From positions 338,951 to 402,950 of the forward strand of contig NZ_KE384037.1 in the NCBI RefSeq assembly GCF_000423565.1: a stretch of 64,000 bases of DNA, read 5' to 3'. The position numbers and the translations under genes are program-made. Positions 17,163 to 28,309 of the stretch are shown one piece after another (the first letter of the stretch is position 1; the number at the start of each line of letters is the position of its first letter). This DNA comes from Runella zeae DSM 19591 (GTDB taxonomy: Bacteria; Bacteroidota; Bacteroidia; Cytophagales; Spirosomataceae). Under the pieces are notes generated by a model, which saw only the letters and a list, made by a program, of their open reading frames with translations, was not told the DNA's origin and ran no database searches.

Positions 17163-17786
17163 GTGGCGTGTATAACTCAATCTAGTGAAGAAAAAATCAA
17201 AGAAGCAGCGAAATCTGTTTTTTTGAAGAAAGGATACGCTGGTACAACAGCGCGGGACATTGCGGAGGCAGCCAACATGAATATTGCCCTTACCAACTAC
17301 TACTTTAGGAGTAAGGAGAAGCTTTTTGTTGAGATTTTTAAGGATTTATTTTCGCTTTATTGCAACAATACACTTCAGATTTTTGAGAAGCCCATTTCGC
17401 TTAGAGAGAAGCTAATTGAATTGATTGAGGCTGATTTTCAAGTGATGAAGACAGAACCTGCCTTGGTTTTGTTTTTGATGACTGAGATTCAACGCGACGG
17501 GAGTCGGCTATTGCCGGAGCTGAATAAGTTAAAAGAATTGTTACATGGGCATTTGACGGCTCATATCGAAGAAGAAGTAAGTAAAGGCACTATGCGTAAA
17601 ATTCCAACCGAAAGCATCATGCCTCTGATCATGGGAAGTCTTCAATTTGTGTTTGTTGGTAAAAATCTTACCATGAAAATGTACAATTGCTCGGAGGAGG
17701 AGTTTAATCAGTTTGCCGAAAATCATAAGAATATAATCATTGATATGATTACGGAATATTTATTTATTTCGGAAGAAGTGATGTAG
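17163..17786 (+). CDS. TetR/AcrR family transcriptional regulator
   Basis: 207 residues from GTG 17163; a TTG at 17130 opens a frame 11 codons longer but lies upstream of the predicted transcription start. The helix-turn-helix (SVFLKKGYAGTTARDIAEAA and NMNIALTNYYFRSKEKLFVE) is classic TetR, followed by a helical ligand-binding domain with no recognisable specificity. It precedes the sphingolipid genes by 141 bp on the same strand and is a good candidate to control them, perhaps in response to a lipid or fatty acyl ligand, but no operator was identified. Confidence 0.85.
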   Translation: MACITQSSEEKIKEAAKSVFLKKGYAGTTARDIAEAANMNIALTNYYFRSKEKLFVEIFKDLFSLYCNNTLQIFEKPISLREKLIELIEADFQVMKTEPALVLFLMTEIQRDGSRLLPELNKLKELLHGHLTAHIEEEVSKGTMRKIPTESIMPLIMGSLQFVFVGKNLTMKMYNCSEEEFNQFAENHKNIIIDMITEYLFISEEVM

Positions 17787-17918
17787 TTGTTTAACATTTT
17801 CTTCTGAAACATTGTTTGTAGTTGTAAGTTAATATTTGCCTTATCTGCAATCCTTCCATTTTTAATGGAAATGATTGAGTAAAGTTAAAAGCAATTTGTA
17901 GAATATTTCTGACACTAG

Positions 17919-20247
<2,329 letters not shown>

Positions 20248-20251
<4 letters not shown>

Positions 20252-21243
20252 GCAGCAGGGTACTCATTACAGGAGCGAGTGGTTTTATTGGCTATCACTT
20301 AATTGAATCCGCACTGAAAGCAGGCTTGGAAGTCCACGCCGCTATCAGGCCCTCAAGCGATGTGAGCCACCTAAAGGCATTCGATATTACGTATGTTTAC
20401 CCTAATTTCAACGACAAAGCAGGTCTTCAAAAGCTACTTGCAGAAGGTCAATATTCCTACATCATTCATTCGGCAGGAGCCACTAGAGCCAAAAATCAAC
20501 AAGCATACAATCTAATCAACGCCGATTATACCCGTACATTGGCCGAAGCCTCTCTTGCTGCCGATATTCCGCTCAAAAGGTTTGTGTTTTTGAGCAGTTT
20601 GGCCGCTTTAGGACCCATTTCATACCAAGATACTCAACCTATTACCGAACACACTTTACCCAACCCTATTACGAGTTATGGCAAGAGCAAATTGCTTGCC
20701 GAGCAGTACCTGTCCCAATTGAGCGAGCTACCTCTTACTACTATCCGACCTACGGCAGTATATGGCCCGCGCGAAAAAGACTTACTGATTTTGTTTAAAA
20801 CGCTCAACAAAGGACTAGATGCTTATATTGGGCGCAAGCCGCAGCGCTTAAGTTTTGTCTATGCCAAAGATTTAAGTGCCGCTACCATAGCCGCTCTTGC
20901 CCAAGCTTCTCCCGAAAAACGAAGCTACAATATTTCGGACGGGAATTGGTACGACCGCTACGCGTTAGCCAATTATTTTAAAGAAGTCAGTGGTCAGCGT
21001 CTGTACCGATTGCATTTACCCGTGCAGATTTTGAAAATGGCCGCCAATGCACTTGAATTGAGTAGCTCATTTTCTAACAAAACACCCGTAGTCAACCAAG
21101 AAAAAATCAAAGAACTCACGGCAGCCAACTGGTATTGTAGTATCAATGCCGCCCAAAAAGACTTAAAATACAGCCCTCAGTATGACCTAAAAAAAGGTCT
21201 CACCGAAACCATTGAATGGTACAAAGCCCAAAGTTGGCTTTAA
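20248..21243 (+). CDS. NAD-dependent epimerase/dehydratase-family protein, candidate ceramide reductase
   Basis: 331 residues of the extended SDR type. LITGASGFIG (6-15) is the dinucleotide-binding loop; the catalytic pair is Tyr144 and Lys148 in TSYGKSK with a Ser in FLSSLAALGP. It overlaps the previous gene by four bases. In Caulobacter an enzyme of this family (CerR) reduces the keto group of 3-ketoceramide; the same role is inferred here from the three-gene order. The C-terminal half is not distinctive for a nucleotide sugar. A 3-ketosphinganine reductase is the close alternative. Confidence 0.72.
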
Positions 21244-21309
21244 AGAATCAAATTAGTAGAATAAAATAACAGTTGTGATAGACAAATTAGGCCCAAGGCC
21301 CACATCAAA

Positions 21310-23874
21310 ATGTTACGAATTATTTATGTACATATAGCCCTTTTTTTCGCGATTGTGGGAATACAATCGGGAGCCGTAATGGCACAAACCACGACCGTTA
21401 AAGGAGTGATTACGGATGCTAAAACGGGCGAAACGCTACCCTATGTCAATGTCCAAGTAGTAGGCACGACCATCGGTAGCACCTCCGACGCCGAAGGCAA
21501 TTATACGCTTAGCTTCCCTGCCAACCAATCCCGCATTAAGTTTACGTACATTGGTTATCAAAGTCTTGAAAAAACGGTAACGCCGGGAATTACTCAGACT
21601 ATCAATATAAAGATGGCTGTCGATGCAGTAATGCTCAAAGAAGTCACCGTCAAAGGCAAAACCCGAGGCTATCGCAACAAAGATAATCCTGCCGTACAGC
21701 TGATTAGGGAGGTGATTGCGCACAAGGACAAAAACCAAATGGCAAGCAACGATTATGTAGAGTATGAGCAATACGAAAAAATATCGTTGGCACTCAGCAA
21801 CTTGTCCGACAATTTCAAAGAAAGACGCATTTTCCGTAATTATCAGTTTTTGTTTGTCAATCAAGACTCTACCAATATGGGTGGCAAAAATATGCTTCCC
21901 GCCTATATGCAAGAAAAACTCTCGCAGGTGTATTTTCGGAAAAACCCTTATACCAAAAAACAATGGGTAAAAGCGGATAGAAAAGCAGAGTTTGACTCCA
22001 AATTTATCGACAACGACGGACTAAACGCCTACTTTAGAAGGCTTTACGAAGATATAGATATTTATAAAAATGATATTTCGATTGCGACCAACTTATTGTT
22101 GAGTCCCATTGCCAATAGTGCCCCCACTTTTTATAAGTTTTTTATCCGCGACACCGTCAAAACCCAAACACCGTGGTTGGTAGAATTGGGCTTTGTACCA
22201 CGCAACAAAACCGATATGCTTTTTGAGGGAAAACTCTTTGTGACTCTTGATGGCAATTATAGTGTTCAAAACGCCTATCTCACTGTCAACAAAGACATCA
22301 ACCTCAACTTCATGCGCGACCTAGAAGCTCGTTTAGAATTTGAAAAAGGCGATGAAGGGCGCTATCATCTTAGCAAAACTACGCTGGGAATGGAATTTGC
22401 TTTGGGAGAAAAAGCGGCGGGATTGTATGGGCAACGGGTTGTCAATTTTAAAAATTTCACCATCAACCAACCGCGAGAAGATAGCCTCTACAAAGGCCCT
22501 GCTCAGGAGTATTTGCCCACGCTTGCTTCTACCTCCAAAAGTGAAGAATTTTGGAGCAATGTAAGACACGTACCTCTCGAAAGACTGGAGCGCAATATTT
22601 ATCGCAATGTAGACACCCTCCAAACCATTCCGTCTTTTAGACGCGCTATGGACATCGCCACTTTGTTTGTGGCGGGTTATAAATCCTTTGGAAAAGTGGA
22701 GGTAGGCCCCGTCAATACTTTTTATAGCTTCAACCCAGTCGAAGGTTTTCGCTTGCGCTTTGGCGGACGTACCACTACTGAGTTGAGTCATCGTCTTTAT
22801 TTTGAATCTTATGCCGCCTATGGCTTCAAAGATGAAAAATGGAAGTATTTTTTGAGTAGTACTTACTCTTTCAACAACAAATCGATTTATCAGTTTCCGT
22901 TTCATTATATCAGAGCAAGCTATCAGCGCGATACCAAAATCCCGGGTCAAGAGCTTCAGTTTGTGCAAGAAGACAATTTCTTGCTATCGTTCAAACGCGG
23001 CGACAACAACCGTTGGCTCTACAATGATATTTTCAAACTTGAATACATCCGCGAATTGCCCAATCATTTCTCTTATCGTCTAGGATTTACCCAATGGAAC
23101 CAAACTCCTGCGGGGATTTTGAGATACGAAAAAGTGAACAACGATGGTTTGGTGCAAGCCGTACCTCAATTGAAAAATACCGAGCTAAGCCTCGAACTTA
23201 GGTACGCGCCCAATGAGCAGTTTTATCAAGGAAAACTATACCGTACGCCCCTCATCAACCGCTACCCTATCTTCACACTTCGCTATAATGTGGGAGTAAA
23301 GGGGTTTTTGTCGGGCGAAAACAATTACCATACTATCACAGCCAACGTAGCCAAACGTTTTTATTTTTCTCAGTTTGGGTTTGCTGATATTACGACCGAA
23401 GGCGGATACATCGTAGGCAAAAATATTCCTTTTCCGCTTTTGATGATTCACCGTGCCAACCAAACCTATGCTTATCAGTTGAACTCTTACAACTTGATGA
23501 ACTTCTTGGAGTTTGTGAGTGACCATTATGCGAGTGTGGACGTACAATATTATTTCAACGGATTTTTCTTTAACAAAATACCTCTTCTCAAAAAACTAAA
23601 ACTCAGAGAAGTAGTAAGCGTAAAAGCTTTGATAGGGGGATTGAGAGACGAAAACAATCCAGACAAAAACCTATCGGTATTTAGATTTCCGGTAGATGCG
23701 CAAGACAAATCGATTAGCTATTCGCTTGGCCGGCAGCCCTACCTTGAAGGGAGTGTAGGGGTAAGCAATATTTTTAAACTTATTCGGGTCGATTTGGTAA
23801 AGCGTTTCAATTACCTCAATCATCCCAATGTAGCCGAATGGGGAATTCGTACCCGATTCAGGCTCGATTTTTAG
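21310..23874 (+). CDS. DUF5686/carboxypeptidase-regulatory-domain outer-membrane protein
   Basis: 854 residues. A signal peptide ends near AVMAQT; the carboxypeptidase-regulatory domain follows (VKGVITDAKTGETLPYVNVQ, about 29-48), then the DUF5686 region from RGYRNKDNPAVQLIREVIAH. The C-terminal half has alternating hydrophobic strands and ends in WGIRTRFRLDF, a typical barrel terminus. Function of the family is unknown. It begins 66 bp after the reductase gene, so it may help place, sense or move the lipid at the outer membrane, which is inference. No catalytic motif was recognised. Confidence 0.8.
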   Translation: MLRIIYVHIALFFAIVGIQSGAVMAQTTTVKGVITDAKTGETLPYVNVQVVGTTIGSTSDAEGNYTLSFPANQSRIKFTYIGYQSLEKTVTPGITQTINIKMAVDAVMLKEVTVKGKTRGYRNKDNPAVQLIREVIAHKDKNQMASNDYVEYEQYEKISLALSNLSDNFKERRIFRNYQFLFVNQDSTNMGGKNMLPAYMQEKLSQVYFRKNPYTKKQWVKADRKAEFDSKFIDNDGLNAYFRRLYEDIDIYKNDISIATNLLLSPIANSAPTFYKFFIRDTVKTQTPWLVELGFVPRNKTDMLFEGKLFVTLDGNYSVQNAYLTVNKDINLNFMRDLEARLEFEKGDEGRYHLSKTTLGMEFALGEKAAGLYGQRVVNFKNFTINQPREDSLYKGPAQEYLPTLASTSKSEEFWSNVRHVPLERLERNIYRNVDTLQTIPSFRRAMDIATLFVAGYKSFGKVEVGPVNTFYSFNPVEGFRLRFGGRTTTELSHRLYFESYAAYGFKDEKWKYFLSSTYSFNNKSIYQFPFHYIRASYQRDTKIPGQELQFVQEDNFLLSFKRGDNNRWLYNDIFKLEYIRELPNHFSYRLGFTQWNQTPAGILRYEKVNNDGLVQAVPQLKNTELSLELRYAPNEQFYQGKLYRTPLINRYPIFTLRYNVGVKGFLSGENNYHTITANVAKRFYFSQFGFADITTEGGYIVGKNIPFPLLMIHRANQTYAYQLNSYNLMNFLEFVSDHYASVDVQYYFNGFFFNKIPLLKKLKLREVVSVKALIGGLRDENNPDKNLSVFRFPVDAQDKSISYSLGRQPYLEGSVGVSNIFKLIRVDLVKRFNYLNHPNVAEWGIRTRFRLDF

Positions 23875-23968
23875 AATCAGCTCTCTTTGGATAACTCCTT
23901 CTATCTGTGGTTGTATTTTTTACCATAGCACGAAGGAAAAATCCAGAAAGACATAGACAAACACCCAT

Positions 23969-24706
23969 ATGAATTATGCAATCATAGCCGCCGGAGAAGG
24001 GTCACGTTTGGCAAAGGAAGGCTTTCCACTTCCTAAGCCTATGGTGCAGCTTCATGGAGAAATGCTCATTGATAGACTCATCAGGATATTTGTAAAAAAT
24101 GGTGCCAAAACCATCCAAATTATCATCAACGAAGAGTCAGAATTACTAGAAACACATTTGCTATCAAGCACTTATCCAGTTTCGTTGAAGATAATCAAGA
24201 AGTCCACGCCTAGCTCGCTCCATAGTTTTTATGAGTTGCTGAAAGCCTCTCAGCAGCTTGACGCTCTCTGCCTTACTACCACCGATACGGTGTTTCGGGA
24301 AGAAGAGTTTGCCGATTATATTGCCGCCTTTCAGCAAAATACCCAAGTAGGTGGCCTGATGGCGGTTACTACTTTTGTGGACGACGAAAGCCCGCTTTTT
24401 GTCTCTGTGGATGCTCATCAACACATCACGGCTTTTACGGATACCAACCAAAACAGTACGCCTTACATATCAGGAGGCATTTATTGCTTGCGTCGTCCTG
24501 CGCTTAATCGGGCCATTGAGGCTGTAGAAAAAGGCACCAATCGGATGCGCAATTTTCAACGTTATTTGATCGAAACAAACATACCATTACAGGCGTATTC
24601 TTTCTCCAAAATTGTGGACATCGACCACGTCTGGGATATTACTACTGCCGAGCGCTTTTTGAGCGAACAGCAGCCGACACCAAATCATGAAGTTACGTTA
24701 AAATGA
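23969..24706 (+). CDS. Nucleotidyltransferase, candidate head-group cytidylyltransferase
   Basis: 245 residues. The NTP-transferase signature AAGEGSRLAKEGFPLPKPM (7-25) supplies the phosphate loop and Lys23. TTTDTVF carries the first metal Asp (Asp106) and VDIDHVWDI near residue 220 the second. Length suits a single-domain sugar- or polyol-1-phosphate nucleotidyltransferase. With a CDP-alcohol phosphotransferase two genes downstream, CTP is the likely nucleotide and the product a CDP-activated head group, as in the inositol-1-phosphate cytidylyltransferases of hyperthermophiles. Substrate is unproven. It overlaps the next gene by four bases. Confidence 0.75.
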   Translation: MNYAIIAAGEGSRLAKEGFPLPKPMVQLHGEMLIDRLIRIFVKNGAKTIQIIINEESELLETHLLSSTYPVSLKIIKKSTPSSLHSFYELLKASQQLDALCLTTTDTVFREEEFADYIAAFQQNTQVGGLMAVTTFVDDESPLFVSVDAHQHITAFTDTNQNSTPYISGGIYCLRRPALNRAIEAVEKGTNRMRNFQRYLIETNIPLQAYSFSKIVDIDHVWDITTAERFLSEQQPTPNHEVTLK

Positions 24707-25566
24707 ATCATTTAAAAGTATTAGGAGTACACCGCAATCGAAAGTTTTCACCTAACCATATCGGAAATGACGACGCTATTTTTTCGCTTGTAGCCCAGAA
24801 TTTAGAAAAAATGAAGTGCCATGTTACGATTTGTTGTGAAGATGAGTTTCTTCAAAAAGAAGAAATACAAGAAGAGTATATCTTTACAATGGCGCGCCAG
24901 AAAGAGGTAGTTAAGAAATTGCAACAACTTGAAAACGAAGGCAAAAAGATTGTCAACTCAGGGTTTGGCATCGAAAATTGTTTTCGAATCAACATGACCA
25001 ATGGCTTGATTGAAAACGGAATTCCGTACCCAAAGAGTTTTATTGTACCCACTACCTATGCCCAAAACGAAGTGTTTGACCAACTCCCGGGCAAAGGTTT
25101 TTGGATTAAACGTGGGGATTTTCACGCTATTCACAAAGAGGATGTGACGTTTGCGGCCTCTATCAAAGAAGCCAAAGAAATCCTGCGTGAATATACCTTT
25201 CGGGATATTCATGATGCTGTGATTTCGCAACATTTGGTCGGCGACTTGGTGAAGTTTTATGCCGTCAGAGATACTGACTTCTTTTTTTGGTTTTATCCTT
25301 ACGACAACAACCACCACAAATACACCGGCTACGAAGCCATCAATGGGCAGTCGCTTTATCATAAATTTGATATAAATGAACTGCAAAAAGTAGCCAATGC
25401 CTCAGCCGAAGCGCTAGGGGTACATATTTATGGCGGAGATGCTATCGTGAGTAAAGACGGAAGTTTTCATATCATCGATCTCAACGATTGGCCCAGTTTT
25501 GCGCCTTGTCGCGAAGAAGCTGCTAGTTTCATCGCGCAATCGATTGTTCAACAATTTAGCAGATAA
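24703..25566 (+). CDS. ATP-grasp-like protein of unknown substrate
   Basis: 287 residues, cytoplasmic. The C-terminal stretch DGSFHIIDLNDWPSFAP (Asp259 and Asn261) resembles the metal-binding end of RimK-type ATP-grasp ligases and of inositol polyphosphate 5/6-kinases. The middle segment KGFWIKRGDFHAIHKEDVTF looks like the ATP-binding strand-loop with a Lys, and GDLVKFYAVRDTDFFFWFYP gives the next strand. The N-terminal 90 residues are a Rossmann-like prelude. It could ligate an amino acid or phosphorylate a polyol. It overlaps the nucleotidyltransferase gene by four bases and ends 4 bp before the phosphotransferase, so it is part of the same pathway. Confidence 0.6.
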   Translation: MNHLKVLGVHRNRKFSPNHIGNDDAIFSLVAQNLEKMKCHVTICCEDEFLQKEEIQEEYIFTMARQKEVVKKLQQLENEGKKIVNSGFGIENCFRINMTNGLIENGIPYPKSFIVPTTYAQNEVFDQLPGKGFWIKRGDFHAIHKEDVTFAASIKEAKEILREYTFRDIHDAVISQHLVGDLVKFYAVRDTDFFFWFYPYDNNHHKYTGYEAINGQSLYHKFDINELQKVANASAEALGVHIYGGDAIVSKDGSFHIIDLNDWPSFAPCREEAASFIAQSIVQQFSR

Positions 25567-25570
25567 CAGT

Positions 25571-26527
25571 ATGGCAACCAATACTATCATCGAAGAGAAA
25601 AAAGAAAGTGCGTTTGAAAGCTCACTCAAATCCAACGACACCGAAGAGCAAATCGATATTTGGTTTTATCGACCTATTGGCTACCAAATCGCGCTATTTT
25701 GTGCCAAAGTAGGCATCACTCCCAATCCCGTTACGATTGTCAGTATCTTTTTTGGAGTAGCGGCGGGGATTTTGTTTTATTACCAAGAGCTTTGGATTAA
25801 TGTGATCGGAATGTTGCTGCTGGTTTTTGCCAATTCGCTCGACAGCGCCGACGGTCAGCTTGCACGCCTCACCAACAACAAAAGCCGACTTGGGCGTATT
25901 TTGGATGGCGCGGCGGGTGATTTTTGGTTTATTTCGATTCATATCGCGATTTGCTTGCGTAGCCAAAACGAAGGCTGGAGCGCCTTGATTTGGGTGCCGG
26001 GTGTGGTAGCGGGGCTATCTCACGTAGTACAATCTGCGATGGCTGATTATTACCGTAATGTACATTTGTTTTTTATCAAAGGTACATCGGGTAGCGAACT
26101 CGACAATAGCCGCGATTTGCAAAGAGAATATGACCAACTGTCTTGGTCCAAAAACTTTGGGATGAAACTCGTAGCACGAACGTATCTCAACTATACCAAC
26201 CTCCAAGAGAGTTTTTCACCTCATTTACAAAAACTTTTGGCTCTTGTACGGGAGCGATTCCCCAACGGTCTTCCGCAAGAGTTGGTGCGGGATTTTAGAG
26301 CTCAAAACAAACCTTTGATGAAATATACCAACATCGTTCAGTTCAATACGCGCGTTTTGTTTCTGTTTTTGTGGCTCTTTATCGACCAAGCTTGGATTTA
26401 TTTCATGTTCGATATTTTCATCTTGAATCCTATCTTGATATATATGTGTGTGAGTCAGGAGAAAGTAAGTCGTCATTTTTATCAACAGTTGACCCACCCT
26501 AGTGAAAATAAGTACGCAAATATATAA
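25571..26527 (+). CDS. CDP-alcohol phosphotransferase family membrane enzyme
   Basis: 318 residues from ATG 25571. The family motif D-x2-DG-x2-AR-x8-G-x3-D is complete (Asp91, Asp94, Gly95, Ala98-Arg99, Gly108, Asp112), but the fourth Asp is displaced: residue 116 is Gly and the Asp is at 117. Several membrane segments surround it. Such enzymes move a phospho-alcohol from a CDP-alcohol to an acceptor hydroxyl. Here the likely reaction is transfer of an activated head group to ceramide, or the CDP-diacylglycerol route to a phospholipid donor. The gene is tightly packed between the ATP-grasp and flippase-like genes. Confidence 0.82.
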   Translation: MATNTIIEEKKESAFESSLKSNDTEEQIDIWFYRPIGYQIALFCAKVGITPNPVTIVSIFFGVAAGILFYYQELWINVIGMLLLVFANSLDSADGQLARLTNNKSRLGRILDGAAGDFWFISIHIAICLRSQNEGWSALIWVPGVVAGLSHVVQSAMADYYRNVHLFFIKGTSGSELDNSRDLQREYDQLSWSKNFGMKLVARTYLNYTNLQESFSPHLQKLLALVRERFPNGLPQELVRDFRAQNKPLMKYTNIVQFNTRVLFLFLWLFIDQAWIYFMFDIFILNPILIYMCVSQEKVSRHFYQQLTHPSENKYANI

Positions 26528-27548
26528 AGCCCTATTTTTGGTCATTGGGGTCTTGTCGCTCGGCTATATGATATATGGCATGGGAGTAGAGACTATTTGG
26601 CAAAACATCCAAAAAACGGGTTGGTGGTTTTTGCCCGTGATTGGAAGCTGGCTGGTGATTTATGTACTCAATGCCTTTGCTTTTCAGGCGATTATAGAAG
26701 AACCTCAGCGCCCCGAAACGGATTTGCCTTTTTGGGCGGTGTTGCGTCTTACCATTACGGGTTATATCATCAATTACATTACACCTTTTGTGGCGTTGGG
26801 TGGCGAGCCTTACCGCATCATGGAATTGAAGCCCGCCGTGGGTATCCAAAAAGCCACTTCGTCGGTGCTCTTGTATAGTCTGATGCATATGTTTTCGCAC
26901 GTCATTTTTTGGTTGGCTTCCATTGTTTTGATTGTGTGGGCTGTACCTCTTTCGCCGCTCATGATAGGGGGATGTGGGGTTATGCTTGTCATAGGGTTGG
27001 TCTTGGGATTTTGGTTTGTAAGGGTATATCAGCGCGGGTTTACGGTAAGTACTTTTAATCTATTGCAAACACTCCCTTTTATCAAAATAAAAGCCAAAGC
27101 CTTTGCCGAAGAAAAAGCGGATACTTTACAAGAAATAGACGAGCAAATTCGGATTTTATACGCCGAACGCAAAGGGCGCTTCCACGCTTCGTTGTGGCTT
27201 GAGTTTGTGGCACGGGTGGTGGGCTGCGCCGAAATATACTTTACGGCGCAAGCCATTGGATTGGAGATGTCGGTGGTGCAGTCGTTGATTGTAAGCTCTG
27301 GTTCGTCTTTGTTTGCCAACGTAGTCTTTTTCTTTCCGATGCAGCTCGGAACCCGCGAAGGTGGCTTGGCGTTAGCTTTAAGGAGTATTGGCTTACCGTC
27401 GGAAGCGGGGCTTTTTATTGGAATAGTAATGAGAATCAGGGAGTTGGTATGGATACTGATGGGTCTAATTTTGCTAAAATTTACGCCTAACTATCTACCC
27501 AAAAACCCTCAAAAATTGGAACCGATGCCTGAGAGTGCATCATTTTGA
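26502..27548 (+). CDS. Flippase-like membrane protein (lysylphosphatidylglycerol synthase TM/UPF0104 family)
   Basis: 348 residues from a GTG start that overlaps the previous gene by 26 bp. Seven or eight hydrophobic segments are seen, for example ALFLVIGVLSLGYMIYG and FLPVIGSWLVIYVLNAFAF. The family hallmarks TPFVALGGEPYR (about 94-105) and FPMQLGTREGGLAL (about 279-292) are present. The family shares the fold of the MprF flippase domain. In this cluster it could flip the completed sphingolipid or its precursor across the inner membrane; this is inference. Confidence 0.8.
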   Translation: MKISTQIYKALFLVIGVLSLGYMIYGMGVETIWQNIQKTGWWFLPVIGSWLVIYVLNAFAFQAIIEEPQRPETDLPFWAVLRLTITGYIINYITPFVALGGEPYRIMELKPAVGIQKATSSVLLYSLMHMFSHVIFWLASIVLIVWAVPLSPLMIGGCGVMLVIGLVLGFWFVRVYQRGFTVSTFNLLQTLPFIKIKAKAFAEEKADTLQEIDEQIRILYAERKGRFHASLWLEFVARVVGCAEIYFTAQAIGLEMSVVQSLIVSSGSSLFANVVFFFPMQLGTREGGLALALRSIGLPSEAGLFIGIVMRIRELVWILMGLILLKFTPNYLPKNPQKLEPMPESASF

Positions 27549-27565
27549 AAAACCGAAAAGATATT

Positions 27566-28279
27566 ATGATTAGAGGCGTATTGTTAGATTATGGTGGCAC
27601 TATCGATACCAACGGCCTACATTGGGGAGGGGTATTGTGGAATAGCTATCAAAAACATCACATAGACATTCCGCAGGAGGCATTTTCAAAAGCTTATTCT
27701 TTTGGGGAGAAGGCTTTGGCTATTCATCCTATTGTGATGCCTCACCACACTTTCTATGATACATTAGCGTTGAAAATCGACCAACAGTTTCGCTTTTTGG
27801 CCGATCATGGTTTTGAGCTTGACAAAAGTCTCGTAGAGCTTATCGCCCAAGACTGCCATCTTTTTGCCAAAGCTACCGTGCAGCAAGCGATTCCTACTTT
27901 AGAGGCATTGTATGAGCAATATCCTTTGGTTTTGGTTTCTAATTTTTATGGAAATATCAATAGTGTATTAACCGATTTCGGTATCCATCATTTTTTTAAG
28001 GCAATCGTCGAATCGGCAGTAGTAGGAGTGCGTAAACCCAATCCCGACATTTATCGACTTGGAGTGGCACAGTTGCAATTACCTCCCGAGGAATGTGTAG
28101 TAATAGGCGACTCTTATAGCAAAGACATCGTACCAGCCAAAGAAGTGGGTTGTCAAGCGATTTGGCTCAATGTCCAGGGCTGGGAAGAAAATACCACCGC
28201 CTCTATCGCCGATGCTGAAATTGGCGATTTTGGGAAGCTTGTGGAGGCCATCAAAATCCTAGATAGTATTCTTTTTTAA
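27566..28279 (+). CDS. HAD-superfamily protein with altered motif I
   Basis: 237 residues from ATG 27566; a TTG at 27545 overlapping the upstream stop is an alternative start. HAD motif I reads LLDYGGTIDT: nucleophile Asp8 is present but the general acid/base position two residues later is Gly10. Motif II is LVSNFYGN, motif III VRKPNPDIYRLG, motif IV IGDSYSKDIVPA. The helical cap is of the C1 type. Head-group phosphate release or quality control is possible, but the missing Asp makes ordinary phosphatase activity uncertain. It lies between the flippase-like and kinase genes. Confidence 0.8.
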   Translation: MIRGVLLDYGGTIDTNGLHWGGVLWNSYQKHHIDIPQEAFSKAYSFGEKALAIHPIVMPHHTFYDTLALKIDQQFRFLADHGFELDKSLVELIAQDCHLFAKATVQQAIPTLEALYEQYPLVLVSNFYGNINSVLTDFGIHHFFKAIVESAVVGVRKPNPDIYRLGVAQLQLPPEECVVIGDSYSKDIVPAKEVGCQAIWLNVQGWEENTTASIADAEIGDFGKLVEAIKILDSILF

Positions 28280-28309
28280 AACACATCTGACACCAAATCA
28301 CCTTGAGCC

